Assembly (NCBI GenBank): GCA_027943335.1
Contig: BSBK01006347.1
Coordinates: 248,001-312,000, forward strand
From: Chamaecyparis obtusa
Taxonomy: Eukaryota > Streptophyta > Pinopsida > Cupressales > Cupressaceae
Direction: 5' to 3'
Length of the DNA: 64,000 nt
Shown: positions 38,819-50,596 of the stretch, one piece after another
How positions within the stretch are numbered: the first letter of the stretch is position 1
Layout of the letters: each line of letters starts with the position of its first letter
Notes under the pieces: model-generated
Told to the model about the DNA's origin: nothing
Database searches by the model: none
Seen by the model: only the letters and a program-made list of their open reading frames with translations
Position numbers and translations under genes: made by a program

Positions 38819-39832
38819 GTAATACCCTAAAATTGGCACCTATTAATTTCAATTAATTTTGGTGCGTTTTCATCAATTTTACTTCTCCAAAGTCCTAGTT
38901 TCCTAGGCAATTTTCTCTCTCTTACTTGACTTAATTTGACTTGATGTCAATTGCAAAAAACCTAATTGCATTAATCAAATATTAAAATTAATTCCTAAAG
39001 TCTTCGACTTTTATTAGCTAAATTATCCCTATGATAAATTAATTTAATCCCAAAGTCCTAAGTACTTGGAATTAAATTAAAATCTACCCTCTTTAGCTAA
39101 TTACCCATAAAAAAGGAATTAATAATTACTTGTTACTTGAATGGACACTCATTTTTGAATTAATAATTCAAGATATTCAAAAAGTCCCCTATGTGGCAAA
39201 TTCCATTCTTTTAATTAAGTAATTCAATGCATTTTTGTCTCAAATGGAAGCGAAGGGTCAGGAGTTTCAAATCAAGAACCCCTTCATTCTCTCCTCAAGC
39301 TTTTCTATTTAATGGACCTATTTTCTTCATTCGAAGGAGGAAATTTTTGAGAGTAATTGAACTATAGCAATTTTTAGTCTTACTTTATTCAAAGCTTTTC
39401 ATTTGCAATTAGTTTAAATTCTCATTTAATATAGCATTGCATTGATATAATAGATCAATTTGCTTACATACTCATAGTTTAATATCATATTCCTTTTAAG
39501 CTATTTAGATTAAAATTTCACTTCATATCTCTTTCAAGTTATTAGTAATTGCATCTCAATTCTTAGATTAAATTGCATATTCATCTTAGTTTAATTTCAT
39601 TTTTACTCATCTTCATAGCTATTGGAAAATCCTCCATTGTAGAATCGGTCTTATGGTTGTTGGCTCTCCAATCTGAGAACAATTAAACACCCCATCTACA
39701 TAGGACACAACAGGTCGCATCACCATGAATTTCAGATTGAGTAATTCATACTCTCTCTCATAATTTGATCATGTGAGTAATGACCATGTTGCATTTGTGC
39801 CTGATTTAGAGGTCCACATTCAGACACACACA
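38819..39832 (+). repeat. 3' LTR of element B
   Basis: Direct repeat of 21833-22847, tgtaataccctaaaattggc to cagacacacaca; about 27 differences by eye. Confidence 0.95.
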
Positions 39833-39837
39833 AACTC
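39833..39837. repeat. target-site duplication of element B, right
   Basis: aactc, partner of gactc at 21828. Confidence 0.75.
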
Positions 39838-40277
39838 CACCAGAAGACTTATGTTACACAGTTGAGAGAGTAGTCATTGTTGAGGATATTAGTAGAGGAT
39901 CTCATAATTATAACTCCGCACCTTAGAATTCTAGTTATCAAAAAATCCCTTGAAAGGGTAATCACAGGAATAATTCAAGGAATTTCAAAGTCCCACAGCC
40001 TCAGTAGCAGCAGTAGTCCTAGTAGAGTCAGGCACCGAAGCCACCACAGGGACAACAGGGCTCAAAGCCCAAGCAGTGGAACTCTCAGGGTTCCAATAAG
40101 AAAAAGAAATCACAGGCCCCTTATACACCCCCAGAACAGTCACAATAGCCCTATAAAGGGGGTTATAGTAGGTCTACTTAGATAGGAGGATCACAACAGT
40201 TCAGGCCTCAGGGCATTCAGGTTCAGAATCGTGGGCCATGTTACACTTGTGGTGCCATGGGTCACTTAGCTAGAGAA
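39833..40277 (+). pseudogene. Ty3/Gypsy gag, second part
   Basis: C-terminal half of the gag begun at 20992. PPEDLCYTVERVVIVEDISR (39838) follows MVRMT of the left half without a gap once one copy of the duplicated 5 bp is removed. A Gln/Pro/Lys-rich nucleocapsid region comes next and then CYTCGAMGHLAREF (40239), a CCHC zinc knuckle whose last Cys is Phe. Stops are nearly all TAG in the Gln-rich part. I see no protease or polymerase after it, so this older element is either gag-only or deleted. Confidence 0.75.
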
Positions 40278-42111
40278 TTTTCTTAGGGTGGTAATTAGTA
40301 TGCAATGATGTTTGAACTGACAGTTCAGGATAGGGGAAAGTCCCACATGGTTTTTGCAGTAGTTGATAACTACCTAGTGGAGCATTAGACCACCATCTTT
40401 GAGACCTTAGGTGGAGTTGGATGAACAGTTGGCTATGAAGCCCATCTGTATTATGACACCTTGAATCCTTGCACTTCGAGGTAGGGAGCTGGACTAGGTT
40501 AGGATCCAGTGGTATTTCTATGATGAGGTTATAGTCTCTTGAGAGGACACATCACAGATGAGATCACAGTACCCTCACCTCTTTGATGAACTCCAGGAGG
40601 AAGTTCATGCCTAGAGGGGGTGGATGTGAGATGTACCTCAGACAGTCCTTGTTTCATTGCTTTATTTTGTTATGCTTTCAGTGTTTTCTATGCTTTCAGT
40701 GATTATGTACTTAGACATGCTTTAACCTTTTGAGACTCTTATGTATTTGAGGATCTGTGGAATCCTATGTTATATATTCAGTACCTGATTATGTAATCAG
40801 GGTACACTTGAGACACTACATGTTTTGATTTAGTTTCAGCTATGATGAAGTCATATATATGATCTATTGAGTAGAGGTAACCGTGATGGAATCTGGTTTA
40901 GGAAACCGATGCTATGCTTATTAAGTGTGAATTTAGATATTGTTACATGCAGTATTGATGTATTATGTTTATATCATGTTAATTGGACCTACTGATGTGT
41001 GCAATGAGTGTGCAAGATAAGTTGACCATGGATCTAAATGTGGGGATCCAGTATTGGGACCTATGTTTATACCATGCATTCCAAGGTCATCTTTGTAAAA
41101 GAAACGTGGACCTCATTGTATAGTCTTTTTTCAATAAGTGTGAATTGCATGTATGTATATAATTTAGTTAATGTCTATGTAAATTAGCCATGTCATTTGT
41201 TTTATTTAATGTGCCAAATTTGGCAAATTGTGGCTTAAGTGTTGGCATGGTTAAGTATTTTATTAATGTTTGGGTCAAGGGCTTGACTAGGGTGAAACCT
41301 TAGGGTAGGATCAACTAACCTTGGGTTGGGAAGTTTCTAGAAGTCAACCAAGACCATAAATCCGTGCATAAACTTTAGGTGGAGTTTAGGAGGGTCTTTT
41401 GGGCTCCCATAGGTTAACTGAGGTCAATTTTAACTACCCAGGTTGATACCTTAGGGCTTAGGGGTCATTTTCAACCCATTAAGAGCCTTAAAACTCATTT
41501 ATGACCCCCTTAAAGTCAAGGTTTTCATTTTGGTCGAAATTGAAGAGTTGTGAGGTTTTGGTTAACCTCTCTTCTTCCCAAACTTGCATTCAACTCCATT
41601 TATGGTGAAGGAAGACAAGTGGGAAGAAGGGAATGGATGTTTCCTACCCTCTTCTGATTGGCTCCTAGATTTTAGGAGGTTTTCCTATTTAGGAGAAGTT
41701 TGGAGTAAGGTTTAGTTGATCACCCACTCTCTAGATTTGGAGACCACTTTGTTGGAAAAGCTTAGGAGAAATGATAGTTTGGAAGGAGTTCAATTTCTCA
41801 TAATTTCAACTTTCTTTGGAGTAAGGTTGGCCTTTGTATTAACTTTTGTTCTTTCTAATTTGTGTTTGAGCTTGGAGCTCTATTAACGAAGTCCATGGAT
41901 TTTTATGGTTCATGTTGTAAAATTTATGTTTGTAAAAATGTTGTTTTTACTTTGTGATTTCATTTTGGGATGGGTCTCTTCAAGGTTTACTCACCTTAGG
42001 GAAGGTGGAGTAACCTTGAAGGGGGTAGTAGGATGTAGACCTAGGATGTGCAGAGTCTCTTGTTGGGTCTTCAAAAGATTTTACACTCCATGAGATACCA
42101 ATATACTTATG
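40278..42111. other. 3' remainder and possible LTR of the older Gypsy element
   Basis: agagggggtggatg at 40612 could be a polypurine tract with an LTR starting just after. The rest is U3-like non-coding sequence (ggggcttagg/gtcaaggg-rich, 41270-41540). I found no matching 5' LTR before 20910, so this stays tentative. Confidence 0.35.
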
Positions 42112-43050
42112 ACTGATATTAAGGTGGGGTTAATTCCAAATGTGGGAAATCTATAAGTAATTGGACCAACTATAGGGACAAGACTGCCCTCTTCACTTCT
42201 GGCTCTGCAAAACCAAGGTGGGTACACCTGATCCAATAGATACAACTCTATTCCTTACTCAATACTGGATCTTACAATAGATAACAGTGAGAAAGTACTA
42301 AATAACAACCTATTATTCATTGACTCTCCATCACTGGGCATAACTACTATATATGTAAATAAAAGTAAAACAATTGGTATTGATTTGTGTGTGTGATTAT
42401 AATGATTTCAATCATTTCCCATAAAGCATAGATAGGAAAATACCAGTTAGTGCCTTATCCATTGGGAAAAAATATCAGAAGATAGAATTAATGAATACAA
42501 AGATGTTTTAAGAATAACTAGCCTTTGAACATAAATACAAACACCCCAACTCTTTCCTACTTATAGAAAATCCTCAAATAAATTTAGTGAATATGCATCC
42601 CACCCTGAGCAATATTTAATCCAACCCTAGATCAGAACTCAAAGCCAAATACATACATATAAATCTGTGAAAGATTTAAAGATTCACAGAATAAATACAA
42701 AGGAGAGACAAAGATTTGAGATTTGTATTAAGCATAAATTTGATCATTTGTATACATCATATTCTGAATAGAAAGCTTGCAAGATAGCAGCAGCAACCTG
42801 TACTTCTTCTCTATTGCTTGATAAGAAATAATACAAAATATTACAATCCTCAACTGAGGGTTAGGGTTTCAAAATTTCTATCTTCTCAACACCTAAACTC
42901 TCAATGCCTAGAATGATCATGAAAAATCCTTTATATACAAGGAGATGCAACAAGCTACCGATCATTCTAGGGTTTACAAAATTCTAACCTAAAAAATTTT
43001 ACAACAACCCTACTGGGTTTAAAATAAATACATCAATCAAAATTGGTGAG
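42112..43050 (-). repeat. LTR-like sequence of a second type abutting element C
   Basis: AT-rich, no coding. On the minus strand it has a TATA-like tccttgtatataaagg (about 42930), so it behaves like an LTR. It does not match 49368-50234 of the element C 5' LTR, although it occupies the place of the rest of the 3' LTR. Confidence 0.4.
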
Positions 43051-43122
43051 ATATTTGTAGATGAGCCACCTTGCTTTATGTCTTTAATTCTGTCCTCAGC
43101 AAGGTGGCTCATCTACAAATAT
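43051..43122. repeat. perfect 25 bp inverted repeat (hairpin)
   Basis: Arms 43051-43075 and 43098-43122 are exact reverse complements (atatttgtagatgagcc... / ...ggctcatctacaaatat) with a 22-base loop. The right arm ends where homology to the other element C LTR begins. Confidence 0.95.
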
Positions 43123-43482
43123 CATTGCATTTAATAAATATCTTTTACAATAAATGCTCCTCGATCTTGGTAAACTATTTTATGATCTGTTATAACTATT
43201 TGCATAGAATAATGTGCCATTTATGATTACTATGCCATTTTCTGTGATCATCGGTAAACACTATATAATCTGCTCGATGTATACTATGATGCTCGGTGTT
43301 TACTGACCGTCGGTGTCAGTGTCGCAGGTGCTCGGTTAACTATGTGATGCTCGGTGTAACAAGCTTTACCGACTACTTTGTCTTACTTCTAGTTACCGAT
43401 TGTCTCAATATAAGTAACCGATCGACTTGTTTACTGTCCTTTGATACTAATGACAACCTTAAATGCTCAATAGAGATTAACA
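43121..43482 (-). repeat. 3' LTR of element C, U3 part only
   Basis: Matches 50235-50596 base for base in length (362 bp, no indel), about 19 substitutions by eye, then homology stops at the hairpin. Confidence 0.85.
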
Positions 43483-43497
43483 ATCTCCCCCTTTGGC
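43483..43497 (-). other. polypurine tract of element C
   Basis: Minus strand gccaaagggggagat directly before the LTR start tgttaatctc; Copia-style tract. Confidence 0.8.
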
Positions 43498-43704
43498 ATT
43501 AGTATCAAAACTTCAAAATTTATATAGACAAAATGTTCCTATATATTCCTTATATCGCCGTCATATACATATCCATAACAAAAAATTCTACGTACAAAAG
43601 TACTCCCCCTCGGTGCATGCTCCTAGTAGTAATATACTATTTGGCATATACATGTTTTCCCCCTTTTTGATAATAATGCCAAATACCAAAAATATAATGT
43701 ATAC

Positions 43705-46700
43705 TTACATCTTGTAAAAAATGTGTGGATGGGTTTTCTTCACAAATTCCAAGAGGTTTTCCCATTCCTCTTTCAAGTTGGTAAGAGCAATATGCTCAAG
43801 ACCGACTTGTGCATGCATGTCAAAGATATTATCCAACACCGAAATCTTTGGTGTTGCAACAAGTTGCTCAGCTTTGACAATGTGTGTTTCAAAAATCTTT
43901 AGGTGAGGAGTGAGTTCTTTCTGTAACTCTATAACCTGATCGGTGATGTGCGCTTCTTGTTTCCTTAAATCTGCCATCAGCCGCCGGAGTTCCTGAACTC
44001 GGTTAATATGATTTAAGAAAGTAGTTGGCTCGGTGATAGCTTCTTGTGTACTTGACTTGATTTCTTCTTCTAAACCTTTTATCTTTTCACTGACTTCTAC
44101 ACTGAAGGTGTTTGAAGTACAAAGATTTATTAGCAGTTGACAGATTATCTGGGTGATAGATTTTACCTCGGTAATGACCTTAGATAATTTTACTTTGTTC
44201 AGTGCCACTTCTGTGCTAATCCTTTCTACCAATTTATTCTAAATCTTTGATTCTACCCTTTCTTCTATTCTTTTGTCTGCATCTATATCAGGGGCATTGA
44301 TTTTGTCAATGAGTGTGGCAAGTTGATCTATGATGGGATTATTCTCATCAATGTTTGTTTTTGGTACTATCTATTATAGAATATCTCGTACATCATTTAA
44401 CACTTCTTTGCATTGGTGTTCTTGCCTCAACTTCTCTTGTGCCACTTTCCTTGAACATAACTCCCCATACTGACTTAGTTCCTTGGGGCTTAGGGTTCTC
44501 GGGTCACATTCGGGTATAATGATAACTTCATCAATGGTGACTGACCCTTTGGTTTTCTTCTTCTTCTTCTTCGGGGAAAGAGGTGACTTCTTCTCACTTA
44601 TGACAATAGCTTTTTCTTCACTCCTTGGAGTATCCTTACCATTTGACACTATATCATCCTTCTTTTGCTCCTCGGTAGATTGAGTGGGAGTCTCTGTTGT
44701 AGTGTCAGGTGGGTTCACCTCGGTTGACTTGGTTTCTTTAGGTTCCTTTTGTTCTGTAGACTATGCCTCTAGTTTGTTAGGCTCATTTGTATCTACAGGT
44801 TGCTCAGGTGCTTGAATCTCAGTAGTATCATTAAGTGGCTCAGGATGAGAGACATCGGGTTGTAATTGTGAGATTATCTCAACTGCCTCTGCAATTATAG
44901 GTAGTTCACCCGATAGTGATGTGAGCACACTAGCAGTGTCAAATGCTTCATCTTTGTATTGTGTAATGGTCACATCTTTATCATCCGCATCATCAGGATC
45001 ACCATTAGTGATGTCCTCAATGAGTGCATCATCATCAATTTTCTTTTGCAAGTGGATCTTGACTTGATTTGGTGCATCCTGTGAAATTTTGATTTCTTTC
45101 TTTTGTTCGGTGATATCAATTACCTCGGTAACTGATATACCGGTGTCTTCTATTTTCTTACCTTTGTTATTATCAATGAAAATGCTTTTACCTTTTGAAC
45201 TGTGTCTCTTTTTAGACAATTTCAGGAATGCTTCTTGTTCAGCTTTCTCTTTTGCTTTCAAAATTGATGTCCATAGAGAGTCACATATGACATCCATATC
45301 ATCTACATTCTCATCCATGATCTGCATAGCTCTATTCTTGACTAAAAATCTAGGCTAATACTTTGTCATGTATTCACTTACCTCAGCATAGCTAAAGTGT
45401 GTGGCTGCTTGGCCTAATGACCGTTCTCTTTTCCTTTTCTCTGTATCTAATACAATGGCCCATCTTTCACTTATTTTGTCATCAAGTTCTTTTGGCAATT
45501 GACATGCAAATTCCATCAGTACTCTCTTGAATTTTATCATCATTTGGACAATAGCATGTTCGATCTTTGTTTTTTCCTCGATTGACATGTTAAATTTTCC
45601 TATGCCTGGATCATTAAGATTTCCATTCTCAATAATGTCTTCAATTATTTCTTCTATAGTACTATCCCTATTATGAACTAGCTTAAATTGATTAGGGTCA
45701 TTTTCAGTGTCAGTCTCCTCTATATCTTCCTTACTCCTTATGTATTTCCTCTTTTTCTTAGGTGGCTCGGCTACCTTCTTGTTCTTTCTCTTTATGTATT
45801 TCTTCATCGATGTAGCTGCTCTTCTTTTTGCTACTTTTACTGCTTCTTCTTTCTCAGTAGATTGTGCTGCAGTTGTTGAACGTGTCCTCATTCCTTCAAG
45901 TTCTAGTAGCTGAATATCTTGTTCATCAGTTGTGGGTAGTTGAATTTATTCTTCATCATTGGTGGGAGGAACCCGTGTATTATCCTTTTCTTTGTCTGAC
46001 TCAGTCTCCTCGCTGTCATAGGGTTTGTCAGCCAACTGTAACTGACCTTTGGTTGCTTCATTGACTGGTGACTCCTTAGGTGAGTTAGATGTAGTTCCAT
46101 ATCTTGCTGAGAGATCTTTTCTCATTTTCTTTGCCCTTCTAGACATTTTACCGATCTCTATGTTCGTTGTTATTCTAGACTTAGCTTCCTCATATACTCC
46201 AAACCTACTAGGAGTGATGTCTATCGGTAATGCCAGCAATGCATTAATAGATCTCAAAGTGAAATCATGATTCATTTCATAACCCATTAGTGCTAGCCAT
46301 TTTGTTCTTGGTTCTATTGCCTTTATCATTGAGTGGTCTATGCTTATCACAAAGCATATGTCATCTTCAAATTTACTTACTAATTATTCCTTTGGAATTT
46401 TGCTTCTTTGTTGCATTTTTGTTTGAAATTCTTTGAAATATGCATTGAACTCCTTGTTCAGATTGTCTCCTAGACTTCTCATCATTTCACCAATTTGAGC
46501 AGTTATCGGTTTGTCTGATTGCCAGTTTACTTTTCCAATACCTGGTACATTTTTTTGCAAATAGAGGAATGTACAGACAAGCAGTGATCCGTACTTACAT
46601 GTATTGGACTTCTTTGCTTTAATTGTCTTCATTTTGTCATGCAGTTGGTGTAGTAGTAGCTCGGCAAGATCAACCTGGTGATCTTTCTTCATAATTTTGT

Positions 46701-47346
46701 AAACCATGTCCACGGTGCTGCAGGGTACACTATTCGGTCTGCTTGATTGAAATATCTTGTACTCGATGACATGAGCTACAAATTTTACCACTGGATCTTT
46801 GATAGTTGATATTTTTAGTGCCCTACTATCCCATTGAGCTCCAGTGTTCTTTTCTACATTGGGATGAGATGAACTTCAAAAGGCTTTGGCTTTGTCGGTT
46901 GTAGGGTACCCAGTAACCCTACTAATAATCTTCTTGGTGATCTCGACAGGTTTGTCTAACCAAAATTTGCCATCATGAAATCTGCTTAGCACGATCCTTA
47001 TCCAGTCGTTGTGAAATGATTGCGGGAAGTATGTGAAACATCATAACCCTGACTCTTCAATCTTCTTATATTTTGATTTGATCTTACCATCCAATCCACA
47101 GATTTTCTAATAAGCTGCTACGGTCTCAAAATCACATACTTCACCGATCTTGCAGTGAATGTAAGCCCTAACATCTTCTGTTAACAAAACCTTATCAGGA
47201 ATACTAGAAAATGTGTCCATATCATCTGTTTGTGCTACGACCTTGGGATGAGGTTTGAATTTCTCCTTGGCAAAGTGTGCCCTAATAATTAATTCCACTT
47301 CCTCCTCAATGTTCTGTGATTTTCTTGCAGTTGAAGACAATGCCAT
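43705..47346 (-). pseudogene. element C ORF2: 1,214-codon domain plus coiled-coil protein
   Basis: Unrecognised large protein. ATG 47346. Residues about 1-190: helical head with GKFWLDKPVEITKKIISRVT (about 46970), similar in layout to the 'putative plant transposon protein' type domain. Then LAELLLHQLHDKMKTIKAKK (46680) and CKYGSLLVCTFLYLQK (46600). A basic stretch AEPPKKKRKYIRS (45770) could be a nuclear localisation signal; an acidic Thr/Glu segment (45330-44720) includes SPKKKKKKTKGS (44570). C-terminal 180 residues are coiled coil (44232-43705). The whole 3.6 kb keeps one frame with no indel, yet has about ten stops (TAG, TAA or TGA), each one C-to-T step from CAG, CAA or CGA. A TATA box sits 200 bp upstream. 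Possibly a captured gene; function unknown. Confidence 0.6.
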
Positions 47347-47545
47347 AAATTGTTTCTAGGGTTTTGGCAAACAATAAATAACTAGTGTTCGGTAGGCAGA
47401 TGAACTTACTAGTTATCATCGAAGAATTGTCATTGGTTTGATCTACGGTGGCTTTGAATCTATTTTGAAAATCTTTAGCTCAAATTCTTCTCTGTAAAAT
47501 CTCCTTTCTTCAAAATCGCAATGTAACAATGAACTCTGTTTCCAT

Positions 47546-47555
47546 GTATATATAG
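47546..47555 (-). promoter_or_regulatory. TATA box for element C ORF2
   Basis: ctatatatac on the minus strand, 200 bp before ATG 47346, inside the 520 bp ORF1-ORF2 spacer, which otherwise has no supported coding. Position matches the TATA box before ORF D. Confidence 0.5.
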
Positions 47556-47866
47556 GGTTTTTCGATATTCCTGCTCAAACTTGGATGCATTAAATGTGTG
47601 ACCTAAATTTTGGTACGAGATGGATGTCAGCTCGGTAATGTCTACAATATCTTTTTCTCGATTAACATAGAGTTTCTTCATCGGTTTGAATTGTTGTCGG
47701 TTAACCTTGTATAGTGATTACTGACGGGTAACCAACTCACATTTCTTCTTTTATCGACTAGATAACATTTGCAAACTTATAATATATAAACCATAGTGCA
47801 TCTTCATTCATGCAGATTTGGTATTTGTACATCATATATAAGGAACTGTATGAAAAATGTGATCAT

Positions 47867-49303
47867 TTAAAATGTTAGTTCCATACATACCTTGTCATCT
47901 AAAGTGGAGGTACCAATGTCACCCAATCTAGTGGACGAGGTTTCAACGACAATGTTACTAGACCCAGCATTCTCATTAGATGCCTTCTTCCACATTGTGT
48001 TCCTTAAATTTGTAATATCTACAATGTTATATCCACTCTCAAATATATGGTTTTCATCAGGTGCTCGGTCTCTGCAGTTCTTGCTTACATGACCGACCTT
48101 GTGACAGTGCATACATGCTATTCTTGCATTTGTCCAGTTTCTTGATTGTCCAATCTGACTCTTTTTGTAACAGTTTTCTGCAATATGTCGATACCGACCA
48201 CATGTAGTACAATTAGTCCATGTATTATAATCCCAAACATATGAGTTACCTTGTCTCTTCAGTTGATATGGCTTTTGTTGTAGTATCTCTTTAGGTGTCC
48301 AGACTTGTTTCATTTTCGCCTTGCAATCCCTTGCAGCGTGTCCATACTTATTACAAGTATAGCATATTTTATCTTCAGTAGTATTATTAGCAATTTCATT
48401 CTTCTTTTCTCTGCATTCATAAGCTGGATGTCCAAACTTACCACAATAATAACAATATCCATTGAATTTTGGAATGACAAGAGGCTTACCTTGTGCTTTG
48501 CTTCTGCAAACATTAGATGTATGTCCTATTTTTCCACAGTGGTAACATGTCATCACCTTAAGTTTCTGAGTTTGATTATTGTTGACTTTTTCATCTTGTT
48601 GTGATGATTCTCCTTCACCGATGTAGCCTATACTGGCTCTACTTTCAAATCTCCTCTGATTAGTCAGAAAGTCATCAATCTTTTTAGAGCTGTCCTCGGC
48701 TATCTTCATCATCTCATTGTGTTGCTTTTGTGTTTTTATTTCATTTCTCAGTTTTTCATTATCTTCTCTGAGTATAGAAACATCTTCAAGTCTTCTTGAT
48801 AATTCTCCATTTACTCCATTCATTTCTTGATTAACTGCCATCATCTGATTTGATACTTGGAAGTGACGATCAGTGAGTCTCTGTATTTCACTTTCTTTTG
48901 CTTGAAGTTGTTCAGTCATCAGTCTTTGGTCTTCAATAGCCAGATTCTGGTCTTGTTCAGCTTGTCTACCATTGTTCATGATTTCCACCATTATCACCAT
49001 TTGAGATTCATGACCGATTTGAAGTGCTTTCACTTGCTCGGATAGATGCTGATTCTTTTCAGATAACTCAGAGATTATGCTTTCGGATCTGTCAGAGATG
49101 CTTCTAGAGCTTGATCTAATATGATCAAATATTTCATCAATAGGTTCTTCATGATAACTTATTTCATTCAGCTGAATTGCAAGGTTCTTTCTTTCAACCT
49201 ATAATTTCTTCAGTTCTTCCTTGGCTTGTTTATATTGTTCCACAAACATCTGCATTTGTATCTTTTGATTCTCAATAGTCTTGTCAAGCTTGTATCTCTC
49301 CAT
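47867..49303 (-). pseudogene. element C ORF1: coiled-coil protein with five CCHC zinc knuckles
   Basis: Likely RNA-binding (gag-like) protein of the element. ATG 49303, 52 nt after the primer site. Residues 1-240 are coiled coil (KLDKTIENQKIQMQMFVEQY; QRLTDRHFQVSNQMMAVNQE). Then five zinc knuckles: CYHCGKIGHTSNVC (48553), CYYCGKFGHPAYEC (48460), CYTCNKYGHAARDC (48365), CTTCGRYRHIAENC (48210), with Arg for Gly, and CMHCHKVGHVSKNC (48110). Spacers are Lys/Gln rich. No capsid core of the usual retrotransposon gag is visible. 478 codons with a single in-frame TAG (about 49203, CAG likely), so one of the best preserved ORFs here. Confidence 0.8.
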
Positions 49304-49354
49304 GACTTAGATCTTTTCCCTTCAATGGTTAAATTGTTCAACAAGAGAACTCAT

Positions 49355-49366
49355 CTCTGATACCAA
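49355..49366 (-). other. primer-binding site of element C
   Basis: Minus strand ttggtatcagag, one base after the LTR end ...ccaaca; complement of initiator tRNA-Met. Confidence 0.85.
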
Positions 49367-49367
49367 T

Positions 49368-50596
49368 TGTTGGAATTAGGAGAGATAGGTACTGAGAGGG
49401 GAGGGGTGAATCAGTGCCTTCAAAACTTTACTTGTAACAACCTTTCTGATATATAACTGAATACTGTAATAACCGATCAAAATAACTTGAATCTAATTGC
49501 ATAAATCAATCATCTAGTTAACTTAAGAAAGTAAAAAACATGAAATCAATATGACAATCACATAACACAAGTATTTTGGTAACGCAGAAACTCTTGTTAG
49601 AAGGTAAAAACTATGGTGGGGATGACACCCACAAATTCTTCACTACTACAGATAGAAAAGGTTTGCCTGTTAAGGCTACAAGTTTTGATCACTTCTGGTG
49701 ATCTTACCCTGTTAGGAGTAACATATTAGATAAGCTAGATCTACCTAGTTATAGGATTTAACAACACTATATGGAGTGTGTACTCGGTTAAGAGATTTAT
49801 ACAAAGACTGTTAAGTCTACTCTGTTAAGAGATTTATCAAAACTCTATCACAATTGTCAGAAAATAATAGGTAAACTATCTACTAGTTGACAACTCAATT
49901 GTCTAAAACAGATCTATAAGTGCTTATCAAAATATCACCTTATCTGTGATGCTTCTCTACTCTATTCTTCTCGATAGCCTTGTCTGATTCTGCTCAATCT
50001 GATAACCTCTGTACTCTGTTCTACTCGGTAAACTAATTGTCTTGAAGATAGGCAATTTCTTCAAGTGCTCCGTAATTCATATATATCAGTTCAACAACCC
50101 CATGAAAATGGTGCGAACAAACAAAATATATAGTGTTCTGTTTTGCCGCCTTAGTAAAAATTAGGTTACAAAAATAATCATAACCCTAAGATCTACGGTG
50201 CAAAATAACCTAGATCACTAATACAAATAAGATAATCATTGCATTTAATGAATATCTTTTACAATAAATGCTCCTCCATCTTGGTAAACCATTTTATGAT
50301 CTTTTATAACTGTTTGCATAGAATAATGTGCCATTTCTGATTACTATGCCATTTTTTATGATCATCGGTAAACACTGTATAATCTACTCGGTGTATACTG
50401 CGATGCTCGGTGTTTACTGACCATCGGTGTCGGTGTCGCAGGTGCTCGGTTAACTATGTGATGCTCGGTGTAACAAGCTTTACCGACTACTTTGTCTTAC
50501 TTCTAGTTACTGATTGTCTCAATATAAGTAACCGACTGACCTGTTTACTATCCTTTGATACTAATGACAACCTTAAATGCTCAATAGAGATTAACA
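49368..50596 (-). repeat. 5' LTR of element C
   Basis: Minus strand tgttaatctc ... ccaaca, 1,229 bp. Near its end lies the hairpin ggcactga/tcagtacc with a C-rich loop (49418-49388). Flanking ORF D reads directly up to 50597. Confidence 0.85.

Larger units (their letters stand above)
21833..39832 (+). mobile_element. element B: Tat-like Ty3/Gypsy retrotransposon, 18.0 kb
   Basis: Complete LTR-to-LTR element with 5 bp target duplication, primer-binding site, polypurine tract, gag-pol in the order gag, PR, G-patch, RT, RNase H, second (archaeal-type) RNase H, integrase, and an antisense PMD ORF in a 5.7 kb 3' region. Dual RNase H and the G-patch place it in the Tat/Ogre side of Ty3/Gypsy. About 27 mismatches by eye over roughly 1,015 LTR positions suggest a fairly recent insertion, yet the coding region has about thirty nonsense codons. 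Confidence 0.9.
43121..50596 (-). mobile_element. element C: LTR retrotransposon without polymerase
   Basis: Minus-strand element with a 1,229 bp 5' LTR (50596-49368), initiator-tRNA-type primer site, a zinc-knuckle ORF (49303-47867), a 1,214-codon coiled-coil ORF (47346-43705), a polypurine tract and the first 362 bp of a 3' LTR. No protease, RT, RNase H or integrase. It must depend on another element for movement. It lies inside ORF D and ends in a rearranged LTR. Confidence 0.8.

Noticed and set aside
42094..42112. gagataccaatatac as a second primer-binding site for element C
   Set aside because: Only part of the ttggtatc core matches and no LTR end ccaaca is adjacent.
44374..46270. Plus-strand hydrophobic frames in 44.4-46.3 kb
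   Set aside because: Shadows of the 1,214-codon minus-strand ORF, which keeps its frame across the whole stretch.
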